A program made the translations under genes and the position numbers. A stretch of DNA of 64,000 bases from Chroogloeocystis siderophila 5.2 s.c.1 (GTDB lineage Bacteria > Cyanobacteriota > Cyanobacteriia > Cyanobacteriales > Chroococcidiopsidaceae). This document shows, one piece after another, positions 44,223 to 51,946 of this stretch (its first letter is position 1; each line of letters begins with the position of its first letter). Below the pieces are notes generated by a model, which saw only the letters and a program-made list of their open reading frames with translations, was not told the DNA's origin and did not search any database. The stretch lies in the NCBI RefSeq assembly GCF_001904655.1, contig NZ_MRCC01000004.1:248001-312000 (forward strand). Reading direction: 5' to 3'.

Positions 44223-44921
44223 TCACTCTTCAATCTCAATCCCCAATTCGCGCAACTTTTGCTGTAGTCATTCTACTTTTGCTTCCGCCGCATTAGCCCG
44301 TTGTCGTTCAATTTCCACCCGTCTTCGTTCTTCTGCTTCGGCTTCCTCTGGAGTTGGAACTAATTGACCTTCTGATGTAAAAAATCGCAACTGTTCGCCG
44401 ACAATCCCCAAATACAACTGCAATTCATCACTCCACAGCCATCCTTGCTCATTCGGGATGATTGGTTCATAGATGCGGTAATTGAGTTTAAAACCTGCAA
44501 ATTCTAAGGTATAAGGGTCAAACCAGAAGTAATTTAGCGTGCGAAACACATCCTGATACAACTGTTTTTTTAAACCTCGGTCATTTTTAGCAGTAAACTC
44601 GGAAAGAATCTCCAAAATGAAGTTAGGATACTTCCCTTCTTCTTCCCAAACGGTCCAGCTTTTGCGCTCTTTACGTTCAGTATTTAAAACAACAAAAAAA
44701 TCTGGTCTTTTGACATCCTCCGATTTAAGTTGACGGATGCTGTAGTAAATGCTTAAGTTACCTCCAGCAAAAAAATCTTGCCGATTTTGCCACAAACGTT
44801 CTAGCGAAGTTAGGAGTATGATGAGTTATCTAAGATGGCGATATGTTTCCAATGGCGGTTCGTTACTTCGTAAATCAGTGGGAGGATAAGTTGGAGAATG
44901 CGTTTGATTGCTCTGTACCAT
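44223..44921 (-). pseudogene. Uma2-family (DUF820) endonuclease-like gene with two in-frame stops
   Basis: Starting at the ATG at 44921, the frame spans 233 codons and reads as a typical cyanobacterial Uma2 protein (SPTYPPTDLRSNEPPLETYRHLR, LWQNRQDFFAGGNLSIYYS, RPDFFVVLNTERKERKSW, GLKKQLYQDVFRTLNYFWFDPYTLEF, QLVPTPEEAEAEERRRVEIERQRANA, LQQKLRELGIEIEE). It is broken by TAA at codon 32 and TGA at codon 218. No frameshift is needed. It lies antisense inside the osmoprotectant operon, between the permease and binding-protein genes. Confidence 0.85.
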
Positions 44922-45002
44922 ATGACTTATGCTGAATTGCGCGAGCAAGGCGAATCAAAATTACTTCTAGTTTAGTTGATACGATTTCTGACGTTGGTAC
45001 AT

Positions 45003-45920
45003 ATGAAAAAATTTATTCTTTTGTGCTTTGTTACCTTTAGTTTAATCCTTGCGATCGCCAGTTGTAATCCTAGTACAACAAGCGGTGGCGGTGGGGATAT
45101 TGTTGTTGCTTCTAAAGACTTTACAGAACAAGACATTCTCGGCGAACTTTTAGCTCAACATATCGAAAATACCACAGGATTAAGCGTCATTCGCCGCTTA
45201 CATTTGGGTGGAACTTTTGTTTGTCATCAAGCATTACTCGCCGCACAAATTGATACTTATATTGAATACACAGGTACAGCTTTTACTGGTATCTTGAAAC
45301 AAAAGCCAATTAGCGATCCGCAAGCAGTTTATCAACAAGTCAGATCGTCCTATGCAGAACAATTTGACCTGGAAGTCACTCCACCTTTAGGCTTTGAAAA
45401 TACCTTCGCGATTATTGTTCGTGGTGAAGATGCAAGAGCATATAATCTACAAACAATTTCGCAAGCTGCGCAATATACTCCGCGATGGCAAGCTGGCTTT
45501 GGCTACGAATTTATTCAACGCGAAGACGGTTTTCCAGGACTCGCTCAAACTTATGGTTTACAATTTGCGCGATCGCCCCGCGTCATGGATTTAGGCTTAA
45601 TGTATCGTGCCTTAATTGATAAGCAAGTTGATATGGTTGCAGGTAACTCTACCGACGGACAAATTGCGCGGTTAGATTTAGCGATTCTTGAAGACGATAA
45701 ACACTATTTCCCCCCTTACGAAGCTGCACCCATCATCCGCCAAGCAACTTTGAAAAAATACCCTCAGCTACTACCCCCAATCCAACAACTTGGCAACTTA
45801 ATTACTGAAGATGAAATGCGCAGTCTTAACTACCAAGTCGAAGGTGAATTACGTGATATTAAAGAAGTTGTCAGGGAATTTTTACAAGCTAAGATTTCAC
45901 CGAAAAATGCGAAAAAGTAG
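45003..45920 (+). CDS. Osmoprotectant-binding lipoprotein (OpuCC/ProX-like)
   Basis: Periplasmic binding protein of the same ABC system. The ATG at 45003 gives a proper lipoprotein signal (KKFILLCFVTFSLILAIASC) with the lipobox AIASC; a TTG at 44976 would place the signal nine residues in and is less likely. The mature part starts IVVASKDFTEQDILGELLAQHIENTTGLSVIRRLHLGG, the signature of glycine betaine/carnitine/choline-binding proteins, with YIEYTGTAF and KQVDMVAGNSTDGQIARLDL further on. Expected ligands are quaternary amines such as glycine betaine or choline. Confidence 0.9.
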   Translation: MKKFILLCFVTFSLILAIASCNPSTTSGGGGDIVVASKDFTEQDILGELLAQHIENTTGLSVIRRLHLGGTFVCHQALLAAQIDTYIEYTGTAFTGILKQKPISDPQAVYQQVRSSYAEQFDLEVTPPLGFENTFAIIVRGEDARAYNLQTISQAAQYTPRWQAGFGYEFIQREDGFPGLAQTYGLQFARSPRVMDLGLMYRALIDKQVDMVAGNSTDGQIARLDLAILEDDKHYFPPYEAAPIIRQATLKKYPQLLPPIQQLGNLITEDEMRSLNYQVEGELRDIKEVVREFLQAKISPKNAKK

Positions 45921-46108
45921 AGGGGAGGTAGTTGATTTTTTCCCTAGCGCCTGATACAATTTTCTTCATAATGGAAATCTATGCCAAATTTTTATTTTAA
46001 GTTATATTCTTATTATGAAGAAAACCATATCAAAATAATACAACGAATTGCAGCAATAGTATACTACCAATTTTTAGAAAATATTCTTAATATTTGAGTG
46101 CATAAAAA

Positions 46109-46945
46109 ATGGAATATATTTATTACCTGAATGGAAAATATGTTGCTGCAGATCAAGCTTGTTTACCAATCAACGATTTAGGAATCGTCCGAGGATACGG
46201 CGTATTTGATTTTTTACGGACATACAACAAAGTTCCTTTCAAACTTCGCGAACACGTACAAAGACTGCAAAAATCAGCAGAATTAATTGGGTTAGATTTA
46301 CCTTGGTCAACATTAGAAATTGAGGCGATCGCACAAGAGACATTCAACCGCAACCATCTTCCCGACGCAAACATTCGCATCATCGCCACAGGCGGTATTT
46401 CAACCGATTTTATCACTTTTTCTGGCGAACCAAGCTTGATTGTCATTGTGACTCCGGTAACTGAATACCCTGAAGCATATTACAAACAAGGCGTCAAAGT
46501 TATTACAGTTCAAACGCAGCGATTCATACCAGGAGCAAAGAGCCTTAACTATATCTCTGCAATCATGGCATTACAAAAAGCCAAACAAGTAAATGCGATC
46601 GAAGCATTATACGTAAATGAGCATCACGTTTTAGAAGGAACAACGACGAACATATTCATATTTCGCGACAACAAACTCATTACCCCAAAAGCAGACATCC
46701 TCCACGGTATTACCAGAGAAGTTGTTTTAGAACTCGCCAGAAACAAGTTCGATATCGTCGAACAGCCAATTTACTACAGCGACTTAAACAGTTGTGACGA
46801 AGCCTTTATCACCGCCACCAACAAAGAGATTATGCCAGTCACACAAATCGACGATCTCCAAATCTCCAACGGCAAACCAGGCAAAAACACCCAACACCTT
46901 ATGCATCTTTTTCATGATTATACAAGGTTTGGTAATTGGTCATAG
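46109..46945 (+). CDS. Class IV aminotransferase (branched-chain or D-amino-acid type)
   Basis: A 278-residue PLP enzyme of fold type IV. It starts MEYIYYLNGKYVAADQACLPINDLGIVRGYGVFDFLRTYN; the GYGVFD region is common to branched-chain and D-alanine aminotransferases and to aminodeoxychorismate lyase. The Schiff-base Lys lies in FIPGAKSLNYISAIMALQKAK, followed by EALYVNEHHVLEGTTTNIFIF and the phosphate-binding ITATNKEIMPV. The substrate class cannot be fixed by eye. TTGGTAA-type heptamer repeats begin at its last codons. Confidence 0.8.
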   Translation: MEYIYYLNGKYVAADQACLPINDLGIVRGYGVFDFLRTYNKVPFKLREHVQRLQKSAELIGLDLPWSTLEIEAIAQETFNRNHLPDANIRIIATGGISTDFITFSGEPSLIVIVTPVTEYPEAYYKQGVKVITVQTQRFIPGAKSLNYISAIMALQKAKQVNAIEALYVNEHHVLEGTTTNIFIFRDNKLITPKADILHGITREVVLELARNKFDIVEQPIYYSDLNSCDEAFITATNKEIMPVTQIDDLQISNGKPGKNTQHLMHLFHDYTRFGNWS

Positions 46946-47003
46946 GTAATCGGTGAGAAAAGTCAGTACAATTACCAGTTACCAATTACCAATCACTACC
47001 AAT
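46931..47003. repeat. TTGGTAA/TTACCAA heptamer-like repeats
   Basis: GGTAATTGGT near 46931 and ATTACCAGTTACCAATTACCAATCA near 46970-46995 (broken up here) form facing arrays that can fold back. The same units occur at the start of the DUF790 frame (about 41055-41075) and within metH (about 59725-59760). Confidence 0.7.
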
Positions 47004-47194
47004 GGCTACCCGACCAATTACGGAGCGAACCTTTTGGCTTAGACTATGCCACGATCGCCGAACTGTGTCGTTGCGGACATAAAATTGAGGAGCGATCACC
47101 GTGGGGAAATGCAAATGTGATCATTGTCACTCCAGATAATACACTAGAAGGTGCTGCCGATCCGCGTGGAGAAGGTTCACCGAGAGGATTTTAA
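47003..47194 (+). pseudogene. C-terminal relic of gamma-glutamyltransferase
   Basis: An open stretch reading PDQLRSEPFGLDYATIAEL, HKIEERSPWGNANVIIVTPD and LEGAADPRGEGSPRGF before TAA at 47192-47194. That ending (WGNANxIxVTPDxxLEGAADPRGEGSPRGF) is the C-terminus of the small subunit of gamma-glutamyltransferases in cyanobacteria. The rest of the roughly 530-codon gene is absent; upstream DNA is repeats. Its end overlaps the convergent gene by 4 bp. Confidence 0.7.
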
Positions 47195-47448
47195 TTCAAA
47201 ATTTCTGCCTCTGTCGCAATCTTCCCAAATTCTGTAGCACGGGCGCTAGATACTAAAATCCAGCCTTGCTTGATCAGTTTTTGGTAAGTTGCCCAACCTT
47301 TAGAACCGCCAGGAATTCGGTAATCGGGTACTGCATACTGCGGAAAATGTGTGTAAGGCTTCCACGGTTCATTCGGTGCAGCTTGCAAATACAAAACTTT
47401 CTCGCCATCTGTACCGGATTTCGATAGCCAGCACAATTGTCGAGGCAT
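47191..47448 (-). CDS. Small conserved-looking protein, unknown
   Basis: An 85-residue protein from the ATG at 47448, preceded by a good ribosome site (AAGGAG, six bases before); a longer frame from 47490 has none. It reads MPRQLCWLSKSGTDGEKVLY, then QAAPNEPWKPYTHFPQYAVPDYRIPGGSKGWATYQKLIKQGW, rich in Trp, Tyr and Pro. No signal peptide or transmembrane segment. I do not recognise a named family. The strong ribosome site and non-random composition support a real gene. Confidence 0.65.
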   Translation of the reverse strand: MPRQLCWLSKSGTDGEKVLYLQAAPNEPWKPYTHFPQYAVPDYRIPGGSKGWATYQKLIKQGWILVSSARATEFGKIATEAEILN

Positions 47449-47763
47449 AGGCACTCCTTGTCTCAAATAACGGCATAAAACGCAATGCACTGATTCGCAT
47501 TTAACAAAAGCTTGTCTTTAGGCTGATAACTTTGAAGAATTATGTAGCCTCAAGCTTATAAATGTTTAAGCATACTAATTTACGTTTGTCAAGACTCGTG
47601 TCTTGCAGTCAAGATACTTTTTTCTTTAATTTTTGTATATCTATCTAGGGTAGGAGTTCATATTTAGTGACGTCGCTAGGTGCTGGGGATCGCCTTATAG
47701 TCAGGTTTGACAGTGAAGCAATTACCTGGAGGAAAGTAGGAATCAAAACTCAAAACTCATCAC
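47449..47763. other. Intergenic region (315 bp)
   Basis: Upstream of the small Trp-rich gene and downstream of the DUF1802 gene, both leftward. AT-rich; no hairpin, tRNA or coding frame stands out. Confidence 0.5.
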
Positions 47764-48357
47764 TTACCCCTGTGTTACATGACTAATTTTATGGCAAACT
47801 TCTGCCAGGATTTGAGAATAAGCAGCGTTGGATAAAACGGGTTGGGAGTTTTCTAGAGAAATTGTTTGTGATAAATCAATCCAAGACTTACAACCGCCGT
47901 ACTCTGCACGATAAGGAATATGATGCACTTGGGGAAGAGTGTGAACTCGTAGCAACAAAATATAAAGCGGCTGACGCGATTTCCATTTCAGGCGATCGCG
48001 AATAAACTTTTCGTTCCAGATATGAAATGGCAATAACGCTTCTACTACTTGCGGATCGCTGACTGGTAAAATATCCGTAATTTCTGCCCAACTACTGATA
48101 CGCACAGTTTCCGGATGCCAGCCAGAAGCAACAGGAGTGACAGCATTAGCATATTCCGGTTTCAACAACCCAGGTTGCTGATGCTCGTAGGTAGGATAAA
48201 GCAAAACTTGGTCGCAAGCAACGCGAAAGCGTCCGCCTTGTTCGTGAATCCCACCTTTGCGTAGCAGCATAATTGTTTTTGCTTGTTCTAGCGCTGCAAC
48301 TGCTACCGCCCATTCTTTGAGTGCATGGCAAGTGTTTAATTGCATAGAAGGGGTCAA
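47764..48357 (-). CDS. DUF1802-family protein
   Basis: A 197-residue soluble protein. LNTCHALKEWAVAVAALEQAKTIMLLRKGGIHEQGGRFRVACDQVLLYPTYEHQQPGLLKPEYA is the signature of the DUF1802 family, whose members occur in cyanobacteria and other bacteria and whose function is unknown. The C-terminal part has RQPLYILLLRVHTLPQVHHIPYRAEYGGCKSWIDL. A Met at 48345 is an alternative start. It has no evident partner gene. Confidence 0.82.
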   Translation of the reverse strand: MTPSMQLNTCHALKEWAVAVAALEQAKTIMLLRKGGIHEQGGRFRVACDQVLLYPTYEHQQPGLLKPEYANAVTPVASGWHPETVRISSWAEITDILPVSDPQVVEALLPFHIWNEKFIRDRLKWKSRQPLYILLLRVHTLPQVHHIPYRAEYGGCKSWIDLSQTISLENSQPVLSNAAYSQILAEVCHKISHVTQG

Positions 48358-48476
48358 GGATTGTTTCTGACCTCAAATGATAGCTAAATATTATTTTAGC
48401 CCTGTGATTGAAGTCGGGGCTATCCAAACAAAGTGCGCACAGCAGCACACTCAAAATGATATTTTGTTTAGTTATT

Positions 48477-48492
48477 GGCGAATTTATTCGCC
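48477..48492. repeat. Short perfect palindrome
   Basis: GGCGAAT, TT, ATTCGCC, a seven-pair stem between the DUF1802 gene and the 50-residue gene. Purpose unknown. Confidence 0.5.
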
Positions 48493-48553
48493 GAATATTC
48501 CGCTGAGATGTAAAAAACCAAAATTATCAATTTATCAATTGCCAATCAAAGCA

Positions 48554-48585
48554 AAAGTAGGTGTCATTCATTCTCCACCTACTTT
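48554..48585 (-). terminator. Stem-loop terminator candidate for the 50-residue gene
   Basis: AAAGTAGGTG (48554-48563) pairs perfectly with CACCTACTTT (48576-48585) across a 12-base loop. It lies 43 bp after the stop of the 50-residue gene on the minus strand. The following minus-strand bases are only moderately T-rich. Confidence 0.6.
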
Positions 48586-48628
48586 ATTGCTAATAACATA
48601 GCAGTTGATTATTTTGTAATAATCCTAC

Positions 48629-48781
48629 TTACCAATCAGCATTTCGTTGAGGTTTGAAAGGTTCTCCTGTAAACGGCTGTACCCCCGTTGCTGGATAAGC
48701 ATCATCACTTGGTCCAAAAATCCGCGTAACAGCTTCTGAAATATAGCGAGTCATGCTGTCAATTATGCGATAAATACTCAT
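48629..48781 (-). CDS. 50-residue conserved-looking small protein
   Basis: An ATG at 48781 with AGGAG nine bases before it starts a 50-codon frame, MSIYRIIDSMTRYISEAVTR then IFGPSDDAYPATGVQPFTGE and PFKPQRNADW. The amphipathic N-terminal helix followed by a Pro/Gly-rich IFGPSDDAYPATGVQPFTG segment reads like a family of tiny cyanobacterial proteins of unknown function that I recall without a name. A strong stem-loop lies 43 bp after its stop. It is too short for a usual 60-codon cutoff and would be missed by many annotations. Confidence 0.72.
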   Translation of the reverse strand: MSIYRIIDSMTRYISEAVTRIFGPSDDAYPATGVQPFTGEPFKPQRNADW

Positions 48782-49106
48782 AGGATATTTCTCCTAATGA
48801 CGATTATGATGGATTCAATTCTGAATGTGTGTAGTTTAATTTTCTTCTGCTTTCATTATGATACGTGCTTAATTCTTGGCACATATTTGTAATGCTTATT
48901 TGTTTATGTTTGCAATACTTTATTAGAAATTAGTAGTCAGGGATCAGAGATTGTAAAAGAAATTTGCGCTTGGTATCGACAAAGCTCAATGCAATTAAAT
49001 ATAGTAACTTTGACTACAAACAAACATAAACAAGTATGTCTTTTGTGTAATCTTTCCCTCAATATCTGCCAAAAGTCCGATTTGCTGGAAAATAATCGCA
49101 GCTTGC

Positions 49107-49137
49107 TTGACAAGATTTTGGTGAAACACACTATAAT
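49107..49137 (+). promoter_or_regulatory. Candidate sigma-70-type promoter of pncB
   Basis: TTGACA at 49107-49112 and TATAAT at 49132-49137 with a 19-base spacer, 27 bp before the pncB ATG. Both hexamers are perfect; the spacer is two bases longer than ideal. An NrtR operator would be expected around here, and the ATAATTAAAC bases overlapping the -10 are a candidate place. Confidence 0.5.
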
Positions 49138-49164
49138 TAAACAAACTACCAGAATTGCTGTGTA

Positions 49165-50541
49165 ATGGCACCTTCCCTCGATTGGGTATCAACGCAGGAA
49201 CTGACGCTAACTTCAGAAGATTATAGTCTGCTGACAGACCTTTATCAGCTGACGATGGCGGCTTGCTACACAGGAGAAGGAGTAGAGCAAAAATGGGCGA
49301 GTTTTGAACTATTTACCCGCCGCTTACCAGACGATTTTGGCTACTTGATCGCAATGGGATTAGCCCAGGCGCTAGAGTATCTTGAAAATTTGCACTTTAC
49401 TCCAACGCAGATATCAGCTTTAAAAGCAACAAAAATTTTTACCCACGCTCCAGAAACCTTTTGGACACTGCTAGAATTAGGACACTTTACCGGAGATGTG
49501 TGGGCAGTACCTGAAGGAACCGCAGTTTTTGCGAATGAACCACTTCTACGAGTTGAAGCCCCCTTGTGGCAAGCGCAGCTAATAGAGACCTATTTACTTA
49601 ATACACTAAATTTCCAAACATTAGTTGCAACCCGCGCCGCACGCATCCGCGATATCGCAGGACCATCTGCAATACTTTTAGAATTCGGGACGCGACGGGC
49701 TTTTAGTCCGCAATCTTCACTTTGGGCAGCACGCGCAGCGCTAGCCGCTGGGTTAGATTCTACCTCAAATGTGTTAGCAGCATTGCGGCTTGGAAGTCAA
49801 CCGAGCGGGACAATGGCACATTCTTTGGTAATGGCGATCGCCGCGATGGAAGGTACCGAAGACCAAGCTTTTACCGCATTTCACCGTTATTTTCCAGGCG
49901 CACCTTTACTGATTGACACCTACGACACCGTAGCAGCAGCGCAACGTTTAGCAAAAAAAGTGCAAGCAGGAGAAATGCAACTTGCAGGAGTGCGATTAGA
50001 TTCGGGAGACTTAGCCACGCTGTCGCAACAAGTGCGATCGCTTTTGCCAGAAGTCAAGATTTTTGCTAGTGGAGATCTTGACGAGTGGGAAATTGCCCGA
50101 CTCAAAGCAAATAAGGCAGAAATTGATGGTTATGGCTTGGGAACGCGCCTCGTTACAGGGACACCCGTCAACGGTGTCTACAAGATCGTAGAAATTGAAG
50201 GCATCCCAGTGATGAAACAATCGAGTGGGAAAGCGACGTATCCAGGACGCAAGCAGGTTTTTCGAAGGTATGCGGGAAATAGAGTTATTAAAGACTCTTT
50301 AGGTTTAATGACAGAAACAGATGCGCAACCATTATTACAACTTGTCATGCAGCAAGGCAAACGCCTACAACCGCCAGATACACTAGCCCAAATTCGCGAT
50401 CGCACGACTCGTTCAGTTGCGAGTCTACCCGATACCGTCCGGCGACTTGATAACCCGATATCTTTACCTGTAGAAATATCACCCGCCTTGCAGCAGTTAA
50501 CCGAACATAGCAGAGGTCAGGGATTGGGGGTCAGCAGTTAG
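49165..50541 (+). CDS. pncB: Nicotinate phosphoribosyltransferase
   Basis: Makes nicotinate mononucleotide from nicotinic acid and PRPP in NAD salvage. The 458-residue protein begins in a typical way (LLTDLYQLTMAACYTGEGVEQKWASFELFTRRLP), with DFGYLIAMGLAQALEYL, LLEFGTRRAFSP, GTMAHSLVMA, and the PRPP-site region VRLDSGDLATLSQQVRSLLPEVKIFASGDLDEWEIARL. It opens the pncB-nadD-nrtR-nadE cluster. The last residues (SRGQGLGVSS) are encoded by a GGTCAGA-type repeat (about 50515-50540). Confidence 0.94.
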   Translation: MAPSLDWVSTQELTLTSEDYSLLTDLYQLTMAACYTGEGVEQKWASFELFTRRLPDDFGYLIAMGLAQALEYLENLHFTPTQISALKATKIFTHAPETFWTLLELGHFTGDVWAVPEGTAVFANEPLLRVEAPLWQAQLIETYLLNTLNFQTLVATRAARIRDIAGPSAILLEFGTRRAFSPQSSLWAARAALAAGLDSTSNVLAALRLGSQPSGTMAHSLVMAIAAMEGTEDQAFTAFHRYFPGAPLLIDTYDTVAAAQRLAKKVQAGEMQLAGVRLDSGDLATLSQQVRSLLPEVKIFASGDLDEWEIARLKANKAEIDGYGLGTRLVTGTPVNGVYKIVEIEGIPVMKQSSGKATYPGRKQVFRRYAGNRVIKDSLGLMTETDAQPLLQLVMQQGKRLQPPDTLAQIRDRTTRSVASLPDTVRRLDNPISLPVEISPALQQLTEHSRGQGLGVSS

Positions 50542-50583
50542 GGTTGAAACAGTTAAATGGCTATAGTAAATCTAAAATTTAAC

Positions 50584-51186
50584 ATGCTCAAAATTGCCTT
50601 ATTTGGTACAAGTGCCGATCCTCCTACCGCCGGACATCAAGCGATTATTAGCTGGTTGTCGCAACACTACGATTGGGTGGCAGTATGGGCAGCAGATAAT
50701 CCTTTTAAGTCCCATGCTTCACCGTTAGAACATCGCGCCACCATGCTGCGGCTACTCATTGAGGATATCAATCCGCCGCGACACAACATCGGTTTACATC
50801 AAGAATTGAGCAGTCACCGCACGCTAGAAACAGTCAACAAAGCAAAACAACGCTGGGATAAAGACGCAACGTTTACACTCGTTATTGGTTCGGATTTGGT
50901 ACACCAGCTACAACAATGGTACGCCGTTGAAGAATTGTTGCAACAAGTGCAGTTACTCGTCGTACCGCGACCAGGATATGAAGTAGCAGAAAGTGACTTA
51001 CAACAGCTAAGACAGTTGGGCGCGAAGTTTGCGATCGCGAACCTAACTGCGCCAGATGTGTCCTCAACCGCGTATCGTGAAAGTGGAGATTCTGAAGCGT
51101 TAACGCCTCCCGTAGAAGCCTATATTCATCAACAGCATTTGTACGAATGCCAACACGCAGCCAAAGAAAAATTGCCGACGCGGTAA
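50584..51186 (+). CDS. nadD: Nicotinate-nucleotide adenylyltransferase
   Basis: Adenylates nicotinate mononucleotide to deamido-NAD. From the ATG at 50584, the protein starts MLKIALFGTSADPPTAGHQAIISWL, the nucleotidyltransferase GxFxPxHxGH-type motif (here GTSADPPTAGH). The ISSTxxR-like motif near the end reads DVSSTAYRESG. An ATG at 50557 would add nine residues that look unlike the family, so 50584 is preferred. It overlaps the following gene by 40 bp. Confidence 0.9.
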   Translation: MLKIALFGTSADPPTAGHQAIISWLSQHYDWVAVWAADNPFKSHASPLEHRATMLRLLIEDINPPRHNIGLHQELSSHRTLETVNKAKQRWDKDATFTLVIGSDLVHQLQQWYAVEELLQQVQLLVVPRPGYEVAESDLQQLRQLGAKFAIANLTAPDVSSTAYRESGDSEALTPPVEAYIHQQHLYECQHAAKEKLPTR

Positions 51187-51884
51187 AGCCACAGCCTTTA
51201 GCAGATTTCAAGGTTGGGGTAGACAACGCCATTTTTTCAGTTGATACCGCCCAAAATCGGCTTTTAGTCCTCCTTGTGATGCGACAACAACAACCTTTTT
51301 TAGGTCAATGGAGTTTACCTGGGACTTTAGTCCGCCAGGGCGAATCGCTGGAAGACGCTGCTTATCGGATTTTGGCAGAGAAAATTCGTGTCGAAAATTT
51401 ATATTTAGAGCAATTATACACATTCGGCGGACCAGAACGCGATCCGCGTGAAGAAACCGACAAAGTGCGCTATCTTTCTGTTAGTTACTTTGCCCTAGTA
51501 CGATACGAAGATGCCGAATTGATCGCCGATGGCGTTAGCGGTATTGCTTGGTATCCGGTCAAACAAGTACCGCAACTCGCGTTTGACCATAACGAAATTT
51601 TAGCTTACGGACACCGCCGACTTAAAAATAAACTTGAATACAGCCCTGTGGCATTTGATGTCTTACCTGAAGTCTTTACACTCAACGATCTCTATCAGCT
51701 TTATACAACGGTTTTAGGCGAATTCTCCGATTATTCTAACTTCCGCGCCCGACTTCTCAAGCTCGGTTTTTTGTGCGATACAGGTTTAAAAGTCTCGCGC
51801 GGTGCCGGACGACCCGCCAGTTTATACCGCTTCAATGCTACCGCCTTTGCCGCTTTCAAAGACAAGCCTTTAGTATTTATTTAG
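51147..51884 (+). CDS. nrtR: NrtR-type Nudix-related transcriptional regulator of NAD metabolism
   Basis: A 245-residue protein: a Nudix-fold domain (about 20-150) followed by a winged helix (about 175-235; LNDLYQLYTTVLGEFSDYSNFRARLLKLGFLCDTG, then GAGRPASLYRFN). That pair is the NrtR architecture; NrtR represses NAD genes and is released by ADP-ribose. The Nudix box, normally REUxEExGU, reads RILAEKIRV, so two catalytic Glu positions are lost, as expected for a regulator that only binds ligand. It is inside the NAD cluster it probably controls, and overlaps nadD by 40 bp. Confidence 0.85.
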   Translation: MPTRSQRKIADAVKPQPLADFKVGVDNAIFSVDTAQNRLLVLLVMRQQQPFLGQWSLPGTLVRQGESLEDAAYRILAEKIRVENLYLEQLYTFGGPERDPREETDKVRYLSVSYFALVRYEDAELIADGVSGIAWYPVKQVPQLAFDHNEILAYGHRRLKNKLEYSPVAFDVLPEVFTLNDLYQLYTTVLGEFSDYSNFRARLLKLGFLCDTGLKVSRGAGRPASLYRFNATAFAAFKDKPLVFI

Positions 51885-51946
51885 CGATCTTCAATTAGCA
51901 AATTTCCTTATATCTCCACTTACCAGTCCCTAGCCACTCACTCTCT

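Noticed and set aside
6957-44921. TGA read as Trp, suggested by TGA codons in the IS and the Uma2 gene
   Set aside because: Many intact genes here end in TGA, the affected genes carry other damage, and the Uma2 gene also has a TAA; ordinary decay explains it.
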